Shown piece by piece: positions 20,832 through 29,751 of a stretch of DNA of 57,863 nt. The notes below the pieces were generated by a model. That model made no database searches, was not told where the DNA came from, and saw only the letters and a program-made list of their open reading frames with translations. Position 1 is the first letter of the stretch; each line of letters opens with the position of its first letter. This stretch comes from Acidimicrobiaceae bacterium (GTDB lineage Bacteria > Actinomycetota > Acidimicrobiia > Acidimicrobiales > RAAP-2), in NCBI GenBank assembly GCA_027315005.1, contig DAHUZT010000075.1:1-57863 (forward strand). Direction: 5' to 3'. The translations under genes were made by a program, and so were the position numbers.

Positions 20832-21137
20832 GTGGCAATCATCCGGGGGCCGTCCGATCGAAGTGCGCTGGTTCTCATCAGCCTTACGTCCGGACCGAAG
20901 CACGGCTACGCCCTGATCAAGGACATTGAATCTTTCGCTGGGGTCACCCTCGGTCCGGGGAGTCTCTACGGCGCCATCGCCAGACTCGAGCACGCCGGTA
21001 TCGTCGAGGCACTGCCTGGTGGAGGGAACAGGAAGCTCTACCGGATCACCGTTCGAGGAGCGGAACACCTGCGGGAGCTCCCCGAACGGGACCGGGTCAA
21101 CTCCCATGCGGCCCTTGGTCGCCTCGTACCGGGGTGA
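20832..21137 (+). CDS. PadR family transcriptional regulator
   Basis: A 101-residue winged-helix repressor of the PadR type. LVLISLTSGPKHGYALIKDIE is the family N-terminal helix region, and LGPGSLYGAIARLEHAGIVEAL is the recognition helix with the following strand. It has the length of the short PadR subclass with a brief C-terminal helix. Its TGA overlaps the GTG of the next membrane-protein gene by 4 bases (GTGA). PadR genes are often co-transcribed with the membrane gene they control, so the downstream product is the likely target. The start is GTG at 20832. Confidence 0.85.
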   Translation: MAIIRGPSDRSALVLISLTSGPKHGYALIKDIESFAGVTLGPGSLYGAIARLEHAGIVEALPGGGNRKLYRITVRGAEHLRELPERDRVNSHAALGRLVPG

Positions 21138-21868
21138 ACGTGCGGGCCTTCATTCGATTCGTTCTCGGGATCTATCCGCCATGGTGGCGACGCCGGTACG
21201 GCGCAGAGACCGCCGAGCTGAGCGAGCAGCTCCTCACGGAACCGGGCGCTCGTCGATGGCGATTGCTGGCCGGCCTCCTCTCGGGGTCCGTGTTGGCGTG
21301 GATGCAGCTTCGACGAATCGGTGATCTCCTCAGTCCCATCGAAAGCCCCAACCCGTGGGGCATGGTCCCGCGGGGCTCCCATCGCGACCTCTTCGGCAAC
21401 AGGGGACTGTGGCCGCGCAGCGAAGCCGAGCTCGAACCAGGTGAGGAGCTGCTCGGGGTGCTTGACGGCGTCACCGGCAACAGGTTCATCGCCCACTTGC
21501 CGATGATGGGCGTCAGCTACATCGTCGCTCCGCTGATCCTGTCGCTGCATTTCCATTTTCTTGGGTGGGGGATGCTGGAGGTCGGAGCAGCCTTTCTGCC
21601 CCTCGGGCTGCTTCTGCGGCCGCTGACCACCAGTTACGACGTCGCAGTCGCCGTCACCAGTCACGGCGTCGTCGTGTTCCGGCGCGGCGTCACCGGTCGG
21701 ACAGGCAAGATGATCGATCGGATGCCAGCGGTCGAGCCTGAGCTGGTCAGCTTCGAGTTGATGACGAGAAGGGTTCGCCTGGGCGGCCGCACCTTCCGGT
21801 TGAACCGCCGATCCGACCCGTTGTTGTATTGGATGTCGCAGACCCTGCGCTCTGCCGGCGGACGGTAG
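21134..21868 (+). CDS. Membrane protein coupled to PadR regulator
   Basis: A 244-residue protein of unknown function. The N-terminus FVLGIYPPWWRRRYGAE resembles the amphipathic lead segment often found in membrane proteins encoded beside PadR regulators. Two hydrophobic segments (about 120-140 and 143-165) form a membrane hairpin. The C-terminal ~80 residues (YDVAVAVTSHGVVVFRRGV onward) look like a PH-like beta-rich cytoplasmic domain. The gene overlaps PadR by 4 bases. No enzymatic motif is visible. Confidence 0.7.
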   Translation: MNVRAFIRFVLGIYPPWWRRRYGAETAELSEQLLTEPGARRWRLLAGLLSGSVLAWMQLRRIGDLLSPIESPNPWGMVPRGSHRDLFGNRGLWPRSEAELEPGEELLGVLDGVTGNRFIAHLPMMGVSYIVAPLILSLHFHFLGWGMLEVGAAFLPLGLLLRPLTTSYDVAVAVTSHGVVVFRRGVTGRTGKMIDRMPAVEPELVSFELMTRRVRLGGRTFRLNRRSDPLLYWMSQTLRSAGGR

Positions 21869-21926
21869 CGGCTCGCTCCGGGGGCGCCGAGACCGAGAAG
21901 ACACGTGCTCGACCTTCCGTACCCTG

Positions 21927-23273
21927 ATGCGTAGCTCCACCCGATTGCCCCCCCTCGATAGCGTCCTCGGGTTCCTGAGGTGTGCCCGATCCAGATCCGG
22001 ACGACAGGCGATGAGTATCGCCGCGGCGGCGGCGATGACCGCAATTCTCGGGGCATGTGGCGCCGTCGTATCCACCGGCCCGGTCAACCGGGGGCGGCCC
22101 GGTGGGATCCCGGCGGAAGTGAACGCGCCGAACCCGGACTCCAATGCCCTTCCCGCATTCTATGACGTGTCGCCGTCCGCTGCCCCTGGGCCTCCTGGAT
22201 CACTGATCAGGATGCAGCGGGTCCTCGGAGTGCCCGGGGTCGCGACAAAGGCTCGGGTGTGGCGGATTCTGTATCGGTCCCGGGACGTAACCGGTCGAGT
22301 CATCGCAGTGTCCGGGTATGTCGTAGCGCCTGCAACCCGGGCTCCTTCAGGCGGCTATCCGGTGATCGCGTGGGACCACGGCACCACCGGAATGGCCCAT
22401 CCCTGCGGGCCGTCGCTCTTCACCAATCTGGACGGTCAGCAGCTCTACCTGGCGCCTTACCTCAACAGTTACCTTGCCCGCAGATACGCCGTTGTGGCCA
22501 CCGACTACCAGGGGCTAGGAACTGGGACCCTGCATCCTTATCTGGTCGGAGCAAGTGAGGCCTGGAACACGCTCGACGCTGTTCGCGCGGCAGGTCAGGT
22601 GCTGCGACTCAGTCCGAATGTCGTCGTGGTTGGTCACTCGCAGGGAGGGCAGGCGGCACTGTTCACCGGTCAGCTGGCGGCCACCTACGCTCCGGAACTG
22701 CATCTACGGGGCGTGGTCGCCATCGCCCCGGCGACCAACCTCACGGTCGCGGTCACCGTTGCCTCCTCGTTGTCGGCGGCAGGTGGGATCTCACATGGAC
22801 AGGGCGACCTCGATTTCGTGGCAATGGCGCTGTGGGCGTGGGTTCATACCTATCCCAATCTCTCGCCATCCTCCATATTCACGACCCTGGGCATCCGGGA
22901 CATGGAGGTTGCTGGAACCGGTTGCCTTCCCCAGATCGCTGCGGCATTGCAGCACATCAGTGCAGCACACCTGCTCAGGCCGGGAGTTACGAACAGTGCG
23001 CTGGTAGAGGCGGATGCACGATTGAACAGCCCGGGCCAGGTCAGGGTGCTGGCACCGATGCTGGTGATCCAAGGGACCAAGGACCACACCGTTCCGTGGC
23101 AACTCACCCAATTGTTTGTCGATCAGCAGGCGTGTCCAATCGGAGACCAGGTCCAACTCGAGCTGTTTGCGGGCGACAGCCACTCGGGCGTGATCAAACC
23201 CGCGGCGGCCACCGTCCTTCGATGGATCGCCGCCCGGTTCACCGGCCAGCCCGCTCGACCCGGTTGCGGATGA
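21927..23273 (+). CDS. Secreted lipase-family alpha/beta hydrolase, probable lipoprotein
   Basis: A 448-residue exported esterase/lipase of the secretory-lipase type. The N-terminus has a long basic lead (RCARSRSGRQ), a hydrophobic core and a lipobox-like ILGAC with Cys at about residue 44. The catalytic triad is visible: Ser238 in GHSQGG, Asp in GTKDHTVP at about 384 and His in GDSHSG at about 419. YPVIAWDHGTTG supplies the oxyanion-hole region. Substrate is unknown. The ATG at 22011 is an alternative start but would lose the positive signal-peptide lead. Confidence 0.83.
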   Translation: MRSSTRLPPLDSVLGFLRCARSRSGRQAMSIAAAAAMTAILGACGAVVSTGPVNRGRPGGIPAEVNAPNPDSNALPAFYDVSPSAAPGPPGSLIRMQRVLGVPGVATKARVWRILYRSRDVTGRVIAVSGYVVAPATRAPSGGYPVIAWDHGTTGMAHPCGPSLFTNLDGQQLYLAPYLNSYLARRYAVVATDYQGLGTGTLHPYLVGASEAWNTLDAVRAAGQVLRLSPNVVVVGHSQGGQAALFTGQLAATYAPELHLRGVVAIAPATNLTVAVTVASSLSAAGGISHGQGDLDFVAMALWAWVHTYPNLSPSSIFTTLGIRDMEVAGTGCLPQIAAALQHISAAHLLRPGVTNSALVEADARLNSPGQVRVLAPMLVIQGTKDHTVPWQLTQLFVDQQACPIGDQVQLELFAGDSHSGVIKPAAATVLRWIAARFTGQPARPGCG

Positions 23274-23388
23274 GCTGAACTGCACTCCGAAGCTCTGTTG
23301 CCTCGCCCCTCCGATGCATATGTCACCGTCGTCAAGGAGACGACGAATACCCCGGAGGCGGTGTCGATCACACCGTTCATCGCCGCGG

Positions 23389-23706
23389 TCACTCGGCAGC
23401 CTCGCTCACCACTTCGAGCAACTGCTCCAGGGTCGGAGTACCTCCAGGTCCTCCCGGAGTGGGGTAGACACGGCATGTCAGTCCGAAGGCTCCGGGGGAC
23501 GAACGGAACGGGTCCCGTTGGTCGAGCAAGAGCGAAGGAGATCCAACGAAGCCATGTCGGTCTGCTGCTTCCTGGGTGTCCACGTGGACATGCTCGATCG
23601 TCGCCGTCACGCCCGACAGATCCAGGGCGCGCCGGAGGAGGTCTTCCATCTCTCTCCAGTGTGGGCAGCCATCGAAGTAGAGAAGTTGTACCAGCACCGC
23701 ACCCAT
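23389..23706 (-). CDS. Thioredoxin-fold small protein
   Basis: A 105-residue protein beginning VQLLYFDGCPHWREMEDLLRRAL. It is a thioredoxin-like beta-alpha start with a single Cys in GCPHW where thioredoxins have CxxC. It continues HVDTQEAADRHGFVGSPSLLLD, containing the cis-proline loop (GSPS) of the fold. With only one N-terminal Cys (another in LTCRVY), it is probably a metal- or thiol-binding protein and not a classical reductase. Similar proteins occur near mercury and organomercurial genes, but none is present here. Confidence 0.75.
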   Translation of the reverse strand: MGAVLVQLLYFDGCPHWREMEDLLRRALDLSGVTATIEHVHVDTQEAADRHGFVGSPSLLLDQRDPFRSSPGAFGLTCRVYPTPGGPGGTPTLEQLLEVVSEAAE

Positions 23707-23860
23707 CCTCCCGCAACACCATACCCGTCCGCCTCACTTCCTACCCAGCGCGTCATCGATCTTGTGCTCGACGGCCCGGATACCCTGAGCACGCGGGAGA
23801 TCGGTGAAGACGGCGCGCATTGGCCGTGCCGACCGGTCCGGTGGATGATGTCCCGTGACG

Positions 23861-23905
23861 GACGAATCCGGACGAATCCGGACGAATCCGGACGAATCCG
23901 GACGA
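23861..23905. repeat. 10-bp tandem repeat, 4.5 copies
   Basis: GACGAATCCG is repeated exactly four times (23861-23900), followed by GACGA. It lies in the 236-base gap between the thioredoxin-fold gene and the deacetylase-family gene, 38 bases before the GTG of the latter. The unit is about one DNA helical turn and not a multiple of three. Confidence 0.95.
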
Positions 23906-23942
23906 GGGGCGGGGTGGGGAGAGTCATGGGGAGGGGAGAGTC

Positions 23943-24992
23943 GTGCAGCTGATCGTCACCGGTGATCTCGACGAGTCGGAGCACGCCCGGTCCGGGCATC
24001 CGGAACGACCCGGTCGAGTGGCAGCGGCGATGGCCGGTGTTGCCGACCTACAGCTGGGCGACGATCTCCTCGTGCTCCCCGCTCGCCCGGCCAGCCTTGC
24101 CGACCTCACCCGAGTACACGAGTCCGGCTATCTCGAGGGACTTGCCACCTTCTGCGGGCGGGGTGGAGGCGATCTCGATCGGGATACCTATGCCGGTGCC
24201 GGATCGTGGCAGGCGGCAAGGATGGCCGCCGGGGCCGGACTGGCGGCCATCGAAGCCTTGAAGCTCCACCCGAACGCCATCGCCTTCGCGGCCGCACGTC
24301 CCCCGGGTCACCATGCGCTGCCCGATCGCGCCATGGGCTTCTGCCTGCTCAACAACATCGCCGTGGCTGCGGCCTTACTTGCGGCCACGGGGGAGCGGGT
24401 TCTCATCGTCGATTGGGACGTTCATCATGGCAACGGCACACAGGCCATTTTCTGGGACGACCCTCGGGTGCTCTACGTTTCCACTCATCAGTCACCCCTG
24501 TTCCCCGGGAGTGGTCATCCCTCGGAAATCGGTGGAACGAGTGATCCGGGCGGTACGGTGAACATCCCCCTTCCTCCGGGCGCCACCGGGGACGTCGTGC
24601 GGGAGGCGCTCGAGGAGGTTGCCGCTCCCGCAGTCGATTGCTTCGGCCCGACCTGGGTGCTGGTGTCGGCCGGCTTCGATGCTCACCGGGCGGATCCGCT
24701 CGCCGATCTGGCCCTGTCCAGTGGGGACTTTGCCCACCTGTCACGCATCGTTGCCGGTTTCGCTCCCCAGCCGGGCCGTCTGGTCCTGTTCCTCGAAGGC
24801 GGGTACGACCTTCGGGCTCTGCGTGAGGCGGTGGCTGCCGCACTCGGCGCCCTACTCGACACTCCTCCCACCGTCCACGGGGCGACGTCGGGGGGACCCG
24901 GCGCCGAAAGCATCCATTTGGCCAGGTTGGAGCGCGAAGCGGCTCTTCGCCGAGCGGAGGGCGCTTCGATGTGGACCCAGGGCGCGGAATGA
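23943..24992 (+). CDS. Histone-deacetylase-family hydrolase (AcuC/acetylpolyamine amidohydrolase type)
   Basis: A 349-residue zinc hydrolase of the arginase/deacetylase fold that removes acetyl or acyl groups from lysine or polyamine substrates. The catalytic pair is in RPPGHHA (about 121-127), with GFCLLNNIAVAA after it. The zinc ligands are in DWDVHHGNGTQ (Asp and His) and SAGFDAHRADPL (Asp), and the C-terminal loop is EGGYD. HxEHPERPGR-type N-terminal sequence is present as SGHPERPGR. The start is GTG at 23943 after AGGGGAG. The natural substrate cannot be told from sequence. Confidence 0.9.
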   Translation: MQLIVTGDLDESEHARSGHPERPGRVAAAMAGVADLQLGDDLLVLPARPASLADLTRVHESGYLEGLATFCGRGGGDLDRDTYAGAGSWQAARMAAGAGLAAIEALKLHPNAIAFAAARPPGHHALPDRAMGFCLLNNIAVAAALLAATGERVLIVDWDVHHGNGTQAIFWDDPRVLYVSTHQSPLFPGSGHPSEIGGTSDPGGTVNIPLPPGATGDVVREALEEVAAPAVDCFGPTWVLVSAGFDAHRADPLADLALSSGDFAHLSRIVAGFAPQPGRLVLFLEGGYDLRALREAVAAALGALLDTPPTVHGATSGGPGAESIHLARLEREAALRRAEGASMWTQGAE

Positions 24993-25053
24993 ACGGGTCC
25001 GAGCGCTTGGCTGCCGTACTCCGGCTGCTGACCGGGCCTGCCATGATGAGGCC

Positions 25054-25548
25054 ATGTTCGATGATCTCCTCGAGGCCAATCGTTCGTACCGGACGCAGTT
25101 CAAGCTGGGTGGACTTTCCAGACAGGCCGCAAAGGGGTTCGCCCTCGTCACCTGTATGGACACGCGGATCGACCCGCTGGCCATCCTGGGTCTCTCCCCG
25201 GGTGACGCCAAGATCATCCGCAACGCGGGTGGTCGTGTCACACAGGACGTCCTCCGGTCTCTCGTGCTGGCCGTGAACATGCTCTCCGTGTACCGGATAG
25301 CCGTGATGCAGCACACGCAGTGCGCTCTGAGCGGCCATGACGACGTCGGCATTGCAGCCGAACTGCCAATCGAGATGACCGAGGCAGCTCGGGACTGGGA
25401 GTTCTTGGCGATGCCGGACCCCGACCGGGCCCTGGCCGCCGACATCGAGGCCATTCGGAAGTGTGAGCTGATTGTCGACGGCACAATGGTCGAGGGCTGG
25501 CGGTACGACGTGGACACCGGTGGGATCGACCGGGTGATGGCTTCGTGA
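25054..25548 (+). CDS. Beta-carbonic anhydrase
   Basis: Interconverts CO2 and bicarbonate in the cytoplasm. The 164-residue protein has zinc ligands Cys34 (with Asp36, in TCMDTR), His87 and Cys90 (in HTQC), and the conserved RNAGGRVT loop at 56-63. The short length and HTxC pattern fit the small actinobacterial beta class (like mycobacterial Rv1284). A longer frame is open upstream to 24619, but it overlaps the deacetylase gene. The ATG at 25054 follows a GATGAGG ribosome site and places the zinc motif at the family position. Confidence 0.9.
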   Translation: MFDDLLEANRSYRTQFKLGGLSRQAAKGFALVTCMDTRIDPLAILGLSPGDAKIIRNAGGRVTQDVLRSLVLAVNMLSVYRIAVMQHTQCALSGHDDVGIAAELPIEMTEAARDWEFLAMPDPDRALAADIEAIRKCELIVDGTMVEGWRYDVDTGGIDRVMAS

Positions 25549-25635
25549 CCGGTCCGTCCGGCTGCACCGGAGGAACGGAGCCACGTCCCCGCCAAGACGC
25601 CGGGGCAACACTGCGACGGGGGCGACCAGCCCGTG

Positions 25636-26670
25636 CTACGAGGTCGGGTTCGTCGTGAACGTATAGGTGAACGGCACTGCCTGCGGTGCGTTGTAGAACA
25701 CGTTCTTCCCGTTTATGGAGATGCCGACCGTAACGGCCGATGCACCGACCTGCACGGTCATCGTGCCACTCGCCGGGAAGGACAGCCGCTTGCCTGCCGG
25801 CTGTACTCCGACAACAAGGGGCGCGAGCGCCGTGCTGCTCGTCACCTGCAACCAGCACTGGCCAGTGACGGCGATGCCCACGGTGTACGCCTTGGCGTTC
25901 ACGTTGTAGGAGGCGCTCTGGTTTGCCGTCGAAGTCAGGGTCACTGCCGGAGCCGTCTTGAAGGTCGGGGTGGCCTGCGTCCCTGGGGAGGCGAACGGTG
26001 CCTCCACTCGCAGGATATGAGCCGTGATCAGCCATTGTGGTCGCCACCGGTAGATTCCCAAGCCGGCAAGCACGGCGATGAGCAGGAGTAGCGTCAACCA
26101 GGTGATGATCTTGAGTGAGGTGGGTGCCTGGAGACGCCGTCTGGCACTAGCGAGCTCGCGCTTGGTGTCCTTCAGGTCCTGGCGGGGCACGACCGGAAAC
26201 GTCCCCGTCGGCGGTCCTCCGATGCCGGACCGTTTTGGTTCTGGCGCTCCTCGTGCCGCCCGCCGGCCCACCCGGGGTACCTGACCGGTCTCGGTGAAGG
26301 CTCGAAGGTGCTCGGGTAGCCGGTCGATCACAGCCGTGGCGCCGGCGGTGTTCGTCGATCCGACCGCCGGCGTCGGTGCCGCTGACCAGGCATCGATCAT
26401 CTTGAGGGCGAGCGCATCGCCGTCCAGGCCGAGGAATACGGCGTAGCGGCGGAGGGTGGAGAGCGCTTGTGCCTGATCGGCGAGGGGGGCAAGGTCGCCG
26501 CTCTCGAGTGCCTCGAGCTGGGTGATCGACCGGTTGAGTCGGTCGTGGACGGTCAAGAGGTCGAGGCCTCGCTGTTCGCGGGCGCTGCGAAGCTGCCGCC
26601 CGATGATCTCGGCCGATGCCGCTGCCTCTTGATGGTCGCGCTGACGAGTAGACCCGCCGCGTTGCCGCAT
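25636..26670 (-). CDS. RodZ-like helix-turn-helix membrane protein
   Basis: A 344-residue single-pass protein. An N-terminal cytoplasmic helix-turn-helix domain (about 20-95; IIGRQLRSAREQRGLDLLTV, then LEALESGDLAPL) is followed by a polar linker and one TM segment (ITWLTLLLLIAVLAGLGIY, about 188-207). The C-terminal extracytoplasmic beta-rich domain (~135 residues, with GQCWLQVTS) resembles DUF4115. RodZ links MreB to the wall elongation machinery. The ATG at 26670 was chosen because it follows a GGAGAGG ribosome site; the frame is open further upstream without similarity. It converges on the carbonic anhydrase gene. Confidence 0.8.
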   Translation of the reverse strand: MRQRGGSTRQRDHQEAAASAEIIGRQLRSAREQRGLDLLTVHDRLNRSITQLEALESGDLAPLADQAQALSTLRRYAVFLGLDGDALALKMIDAWSAAPTPAVGSTNTAGATAVIDRLPEHLRAFTETGQVPRVGRRAARGAPEPKRSGIGGPPTGTFPVVPRQDLKDTKRELASARRRLQAPTSLKIITWLTLLLLIAVLAGLGIYRWRPQWLITAHILRVEAPFASPGTQATPTFKTAPAVTLTSTANQSASYNVNAKAYTVGIAVTGQCWLQVTSSTALAPLVVGVQPAGKRLSFPASGTMTVQVGASAVTVGISINGKNVFYNAPQAVPFTYTFTTNPTS

Positions 26671-26992
26671 TCGGTGCCCTCTCCTGTTCCGTCCCTGCGG
26701 ACGCTCATCGTAGTGGTCGGTCGATACCGCCCAACGCCATGGCACTGTGACGGGTCCCGCTCTCGGGCATGGGTGCCCGCGGGCATTCCACTTCGGGGGG
26801 GGTCTGCCCGGCGGGAATGTTGTATACGCAAACATAGTTGCACCTTGTGCGGAAGCGGTGGTGGCCGCAGAAGCGAGCGGGAACGGATGCATCATGGATG
26901 CCGACCCGGAGATGATCGAGGGTGCCGAGCGACAAGCGTGCGGGCGGCCTCGGTGGTGATGCATGAGAGCGCTCTGACAGAGGAGGTGGGCG
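26671..26992. promoter_or_regulatory. Divergent intergenic region between the RodZ-like and pirin genes
   Basis: About 320 bases with no convincing gene. A locally AT-rich stretch at 26816-26848 (TGTTGTATACGCAAACATAG) is a plausible promoter for one of the two divergent genes. An AGAGGAGG ribosome site precedes the pirin gene. Otherwise I see nothing here. Confidence 0.45.
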
Positions 26993-27958
26993 ATGCCTGC
27001 AGTGACGGTGGATGACAGGACGACCCTTTCGAGGTTGGAACCGATCGACGTGGCCTCGACCACCCGCCGACCGGTTCTTTCGGTGACCACGGCTCCCTCC
27101 GGTCTGGAAGGAGAAGGCTTTCCGGTCCGCCGGGCCTTTGCCGGTGTCGACATGCACCGTCTCGACCCGTTTGTGCACATGGATCAGATGGGGTCGGTGG
27201 AGTACGCCCCCGGTGAGCCGAAAGGCACGCCTTGGCACCCTCACCGTGGTTTCGAAACGGTGACCTACATGATCGATGGAACGTTTCAGCACCAGGACTC
27301 GATCGGCGGAGGAGGGCTGATCACCAACGGCGACACCCAGTGGATGACCGCCGGTGGAGGGATCCTGCACATCGAGGCGCCGCCGGAGGAGCTGGTAGCC
27401 AGTGGGGGTCTCTTCCACGGCGTGCAACTCTGGGTGAACCTCCCCCGTGCCGACAAGATGATCGCTCCGCGCTACCAGGACATCGGTCGGTCAAACGTGG
27501 TCCTTCTCTCCTCGCCCGACGGCGGCGCCCTCATGCGGGTGATCGCCGGCGAGGTGGGTGGATTGCGGGGGCCCGGCTCGACCCATTCTCCGATGGCCAT
27601 GGTGCATGCAACGCTTTCTCCCGGTGCCTCAGTCGACGTGCCCTGGAAGCGTGAGTTCAATGCGCTGGTCTACGTGCTCGGCGGCCAAGGAACGGCCGGG
27701 AGCGATCACCGGCCGATCGGTACCGGTCAGCTGGCCACCTTCGGAGCGGGTGACGTCATCTCGCTTGCGGCCAACCCCAGTCAGGAGTCCCGCACACCGG
27801 AACTGGACGTGCTCATCCTCGGAGGGCTTCCCATTGGAGAACCCGTGTTCGCCTACGGGCCGTTCGTCATGAACACCCGTGAGGAGGTGGCCGAGGCTTT
27901 CGAGGACTACCAGGCGGGACGGCTGGGACAGGTTCCAGCCGAGCACATCGGCTCATAG
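26993..27958 (+). CDS. Pirin family protein
   Basis: A 321-residue bicupin. The N-terminal cupin carries the metal ligands of pirins: HPHRGFETVTYMIDG supplies two His, and GGGILHIE supplies the third His and the Glu. QWMTAGGG is the family signature between them. The C-terminal cupin lacks obvious ligands, as usual. Pirins include quercetinase-like dioxygenases and redox-dependent regulators; which applies here cannot be told. The ATG at 26993 is preceded by AGAGGAGG at good spacing. Confidence 0.92.
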   Translation: MPAVTVDDRTTLSRLEPIDVASTTRRPVLSVTTAPSGLEGEGFPVRRAFAGVDMHRLDPFVHMDQMGSVEYAPGEPKGTPWHPHRGFETVTYMIDGTFQHQDSIGGGGLITNGDTQWMTAGGGILHIEAPPEELVASGGLFHGVQLWVNLPRADKMIAPRYQDIGRSNVVLLSSPDGGALMRVIAGEVGGLRGPGSTHSPMAMVHATLSPGASVDVPWKREFNALVYVLGGQGTAGSDHRPIGTGQLATFGAGDVISLAANPSQESRTPELDVLILGGLPIGEPVFAYGPFVMNTREEVAEAFEDYQAGRLGQVPAEHIGS

Positions 27959-27976
27959 GCGGACCTGCCCGAATGC

Positions 27977-29617
27977 TCAGGGAGACGCCCGAGATCGCCC
28001 GGCCCGGGCGGAGCGGTCCGCACCGGCCCGACCGCGACGACCGGTGCTGGCCACCGTGAGCTCGTCGGGCCTGTACCGCAAGGTGTCCCACCAGTAGCGG
28101 ACCGTCCAAGTGGGCCAGTTGTTGGTAACCCGCCCGGTGGCCGTCTTGTACCACGATCGGCATGCTGCCACCCAGGCCGTGTTGGCCATGAGTGACTGCA
28201 CCCGTTCGTCGGCACGGCGGTAGGCGTCGGCGGTCACCTCCACCCTGGCCGTGTCCGAATCGATCGCCGCTCGGGTCTGGACGGCGATGGCCTGGAGGAT
28301 CAGGTTGATTTGCCGCTCGACCATGAAGAGGATCGAGTTGTGTCCGAGGTTGGTGTTCGGGCCGTAGAGGAGGTAGCAGTTGGGAAAGTCGGGCACGGCT
28401 ACCCCGAGATAGGCATGGGCCCCACCCTCCCACCTGTTCGACAACATCTCGCCATCGGCGCCGGTGATCGCGATCTCCGCCAGGAAATCGGTGGTGGAAA
28501 AACCCGTTCCAAAGATGATGGCATCGGTCGGGTGTCGGCGCCCATCGGCAGTGACGATGGCGTCCGGCTCGACGTGGTCGATTGCCTCGCTCACCACCGA
28601 GACGTTCGGGCGGAGCAGGGTGGGGTACCACTCGTTGGAGATGAGGATCCGCTTGCATCCGAGGGGATAGTCGGGCACAACGGTCGACTCGGGTAACCGG
28701 TCGGAGACCACATTCGCCCGGACCTCTTTGGCGAAAAGCTCTCCGAGCTTCCGGCCGAGCACACTGTTTTTCCGGAACCAGATCCAGCGGGCCTCCAGCA
28801 TCCAGTAGATCAACCACCTGTGGAGCAGCTCGAGGGGGCGCACTGTGGTGAACAGCCATCGGGTCCGCTGGCTGTACCCCCGGTCACGCTTGGGGGCGAC
28901 GTAATTGGCGCTGCGCTGGAACACGGTGACCGATCTGGCTTGGGTGGCGACCGGTGGGACGAACTGGACCGCGCTGGCGCCGTTGCCGATCACTGCCACC
29001 TGTCTGTCGACCAGGGGAACAGTGTGGTCCCAGCGGGCTGAATGCCAGACTGTTCCGGAGAATCCGTCGAGTCCGGGAAGATCGGGAACATGGGGCCGGT
29101 TCAGTTGACCGCAGGCGAAGATCACCGCGTCCGCCTCGAGCTCCTCGCTTCCCTCGGGGGAGGTGAGCGTGAGCAGCCATCTGTTCCGTTCCGGATCGAA
29201 GCGCGCACCCTCGACAGTGTTGCCGAGCCGGAGATGGGGACCGAGTCCGAACTCTCCGACGCAACGGTGGGCGTAGGACAGAATCTCCGGTTGCGTGGCG
29301 TACCGCCGGGTCCAGTCCGACTTCGATGCGAAGGAGAAGGAGTAGAGGTGCGAGGGGACGTCGCATCCACTCCCCGGGTAGTCGTTGTCGCGCCAGGTGC
29401 CGCCGACATCGGCCGATTGCTCGACGATGGTGAAGCTGGTCAGACCGGATCGGCACAGCTGGATGGCCATTCCGAGCCCCGAGAGGCCACCTCCCACGAT
29501 GACCACATCGGGCGTCCCTCGACCACGACCGCGAGCCTCGATCACGGCCCGTTCGAGCTTCTTGCGACCGATGTCGAGTGCCACCCACCCTCCCTGGTTG
29601 TGTGCCCCGACGGGCAT
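27977..29617 (-). CDS. Flavin-containing (Baeyer-Villiger type) monooxygenase
   Basis: A 546-residue FAD/NADPH enzyme that inserts oxygen next to carbonyls or oxidises heteroatoms. Motifs in order: FAD-binding GGGLSGLG (about 42-49), GGTWRDNDYPGSGCDVPSHLYS, the Baeyer-Villiger fingerprint FSGTVWHSARWDH (consensus FxGxxxHxxxW), NADPH-binding GNGASAVQ, and the late GFSTTDF segment. The C-terminus ends in an Arg/Ala/Gly-rich tail of ~25 residues. The ATG at 29617 has no ribosome site, while the GTG at 29584 is preceded by GGGAGGG, so the true start may be 11 residues shorter. The partner gene and substrate are unknown. Confidence 0.9.
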   Translation of the reverse strand: MPVGAHNQGGWVALDIGRKKLERAVIEARGRGRGTPDVVIVGGGLSGLGMAIQLCRSGLTSFTIVEQSADVGGTWRDNDYPGSGCDVPSHLYSFSFASKSDWTRRYATQPEILSYAHRCVGEFGLGPHLRLGNTVEGARFDPERNRWLLTLTSPEGSEELEADAVIFACGQLNRPHVPDLPGLDGFSGTVWHSARWDHTVPLVDRQVAVIGNGASAVQFVPPVATQARSVTVFQRSANYVAPKRDRGYSQRTRWLFTTVRPLELLHRWLIYWMLEARWIWFRKNSVLGRKLGELFAKEVRANVVSDRLPESTVVPDYPLGCKRILISNEWYPTLLRPNVSVVSEAIDHVEPDAIVTADGRRHPTDAIIFGTGFSTTDFLAEIAITGADGEMLSNRWEGGAHAYLGVAVPDFPNCYLLYGPNTNLGHNSILFMVERQINLILQAIAVQTRAAIDSDTARVEVTADAYRRADERVQSLMANTAWVAACRSWYKTATGRVTNNWPTWTVRYWWDTLRYRPDELTVASTGRRGRAGADRSARAGRSRASP

Positions 29618-29751
29618 GACGTCAACCCGATGCTACGCCCCTGGCCACGTCGGTCGGCCGAGAGAGCTGGCTCTGAAACCGCATCCGGGGAGACTCCCTA
29701 CACTTGGGGCACCTCGGCTCTGGTCGAAGGCTTCGAACCCCGAGAGGCTCC

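Noticed and set aside
20367-21107. Minus-strand frame of 246 codons whose C-terminus reads SKNRTCDLSIISAAL
   Set aside because: This end is the antisense of tRNA-Ile, a well-known false gene product, and the rest overlaps PadR in antisense.
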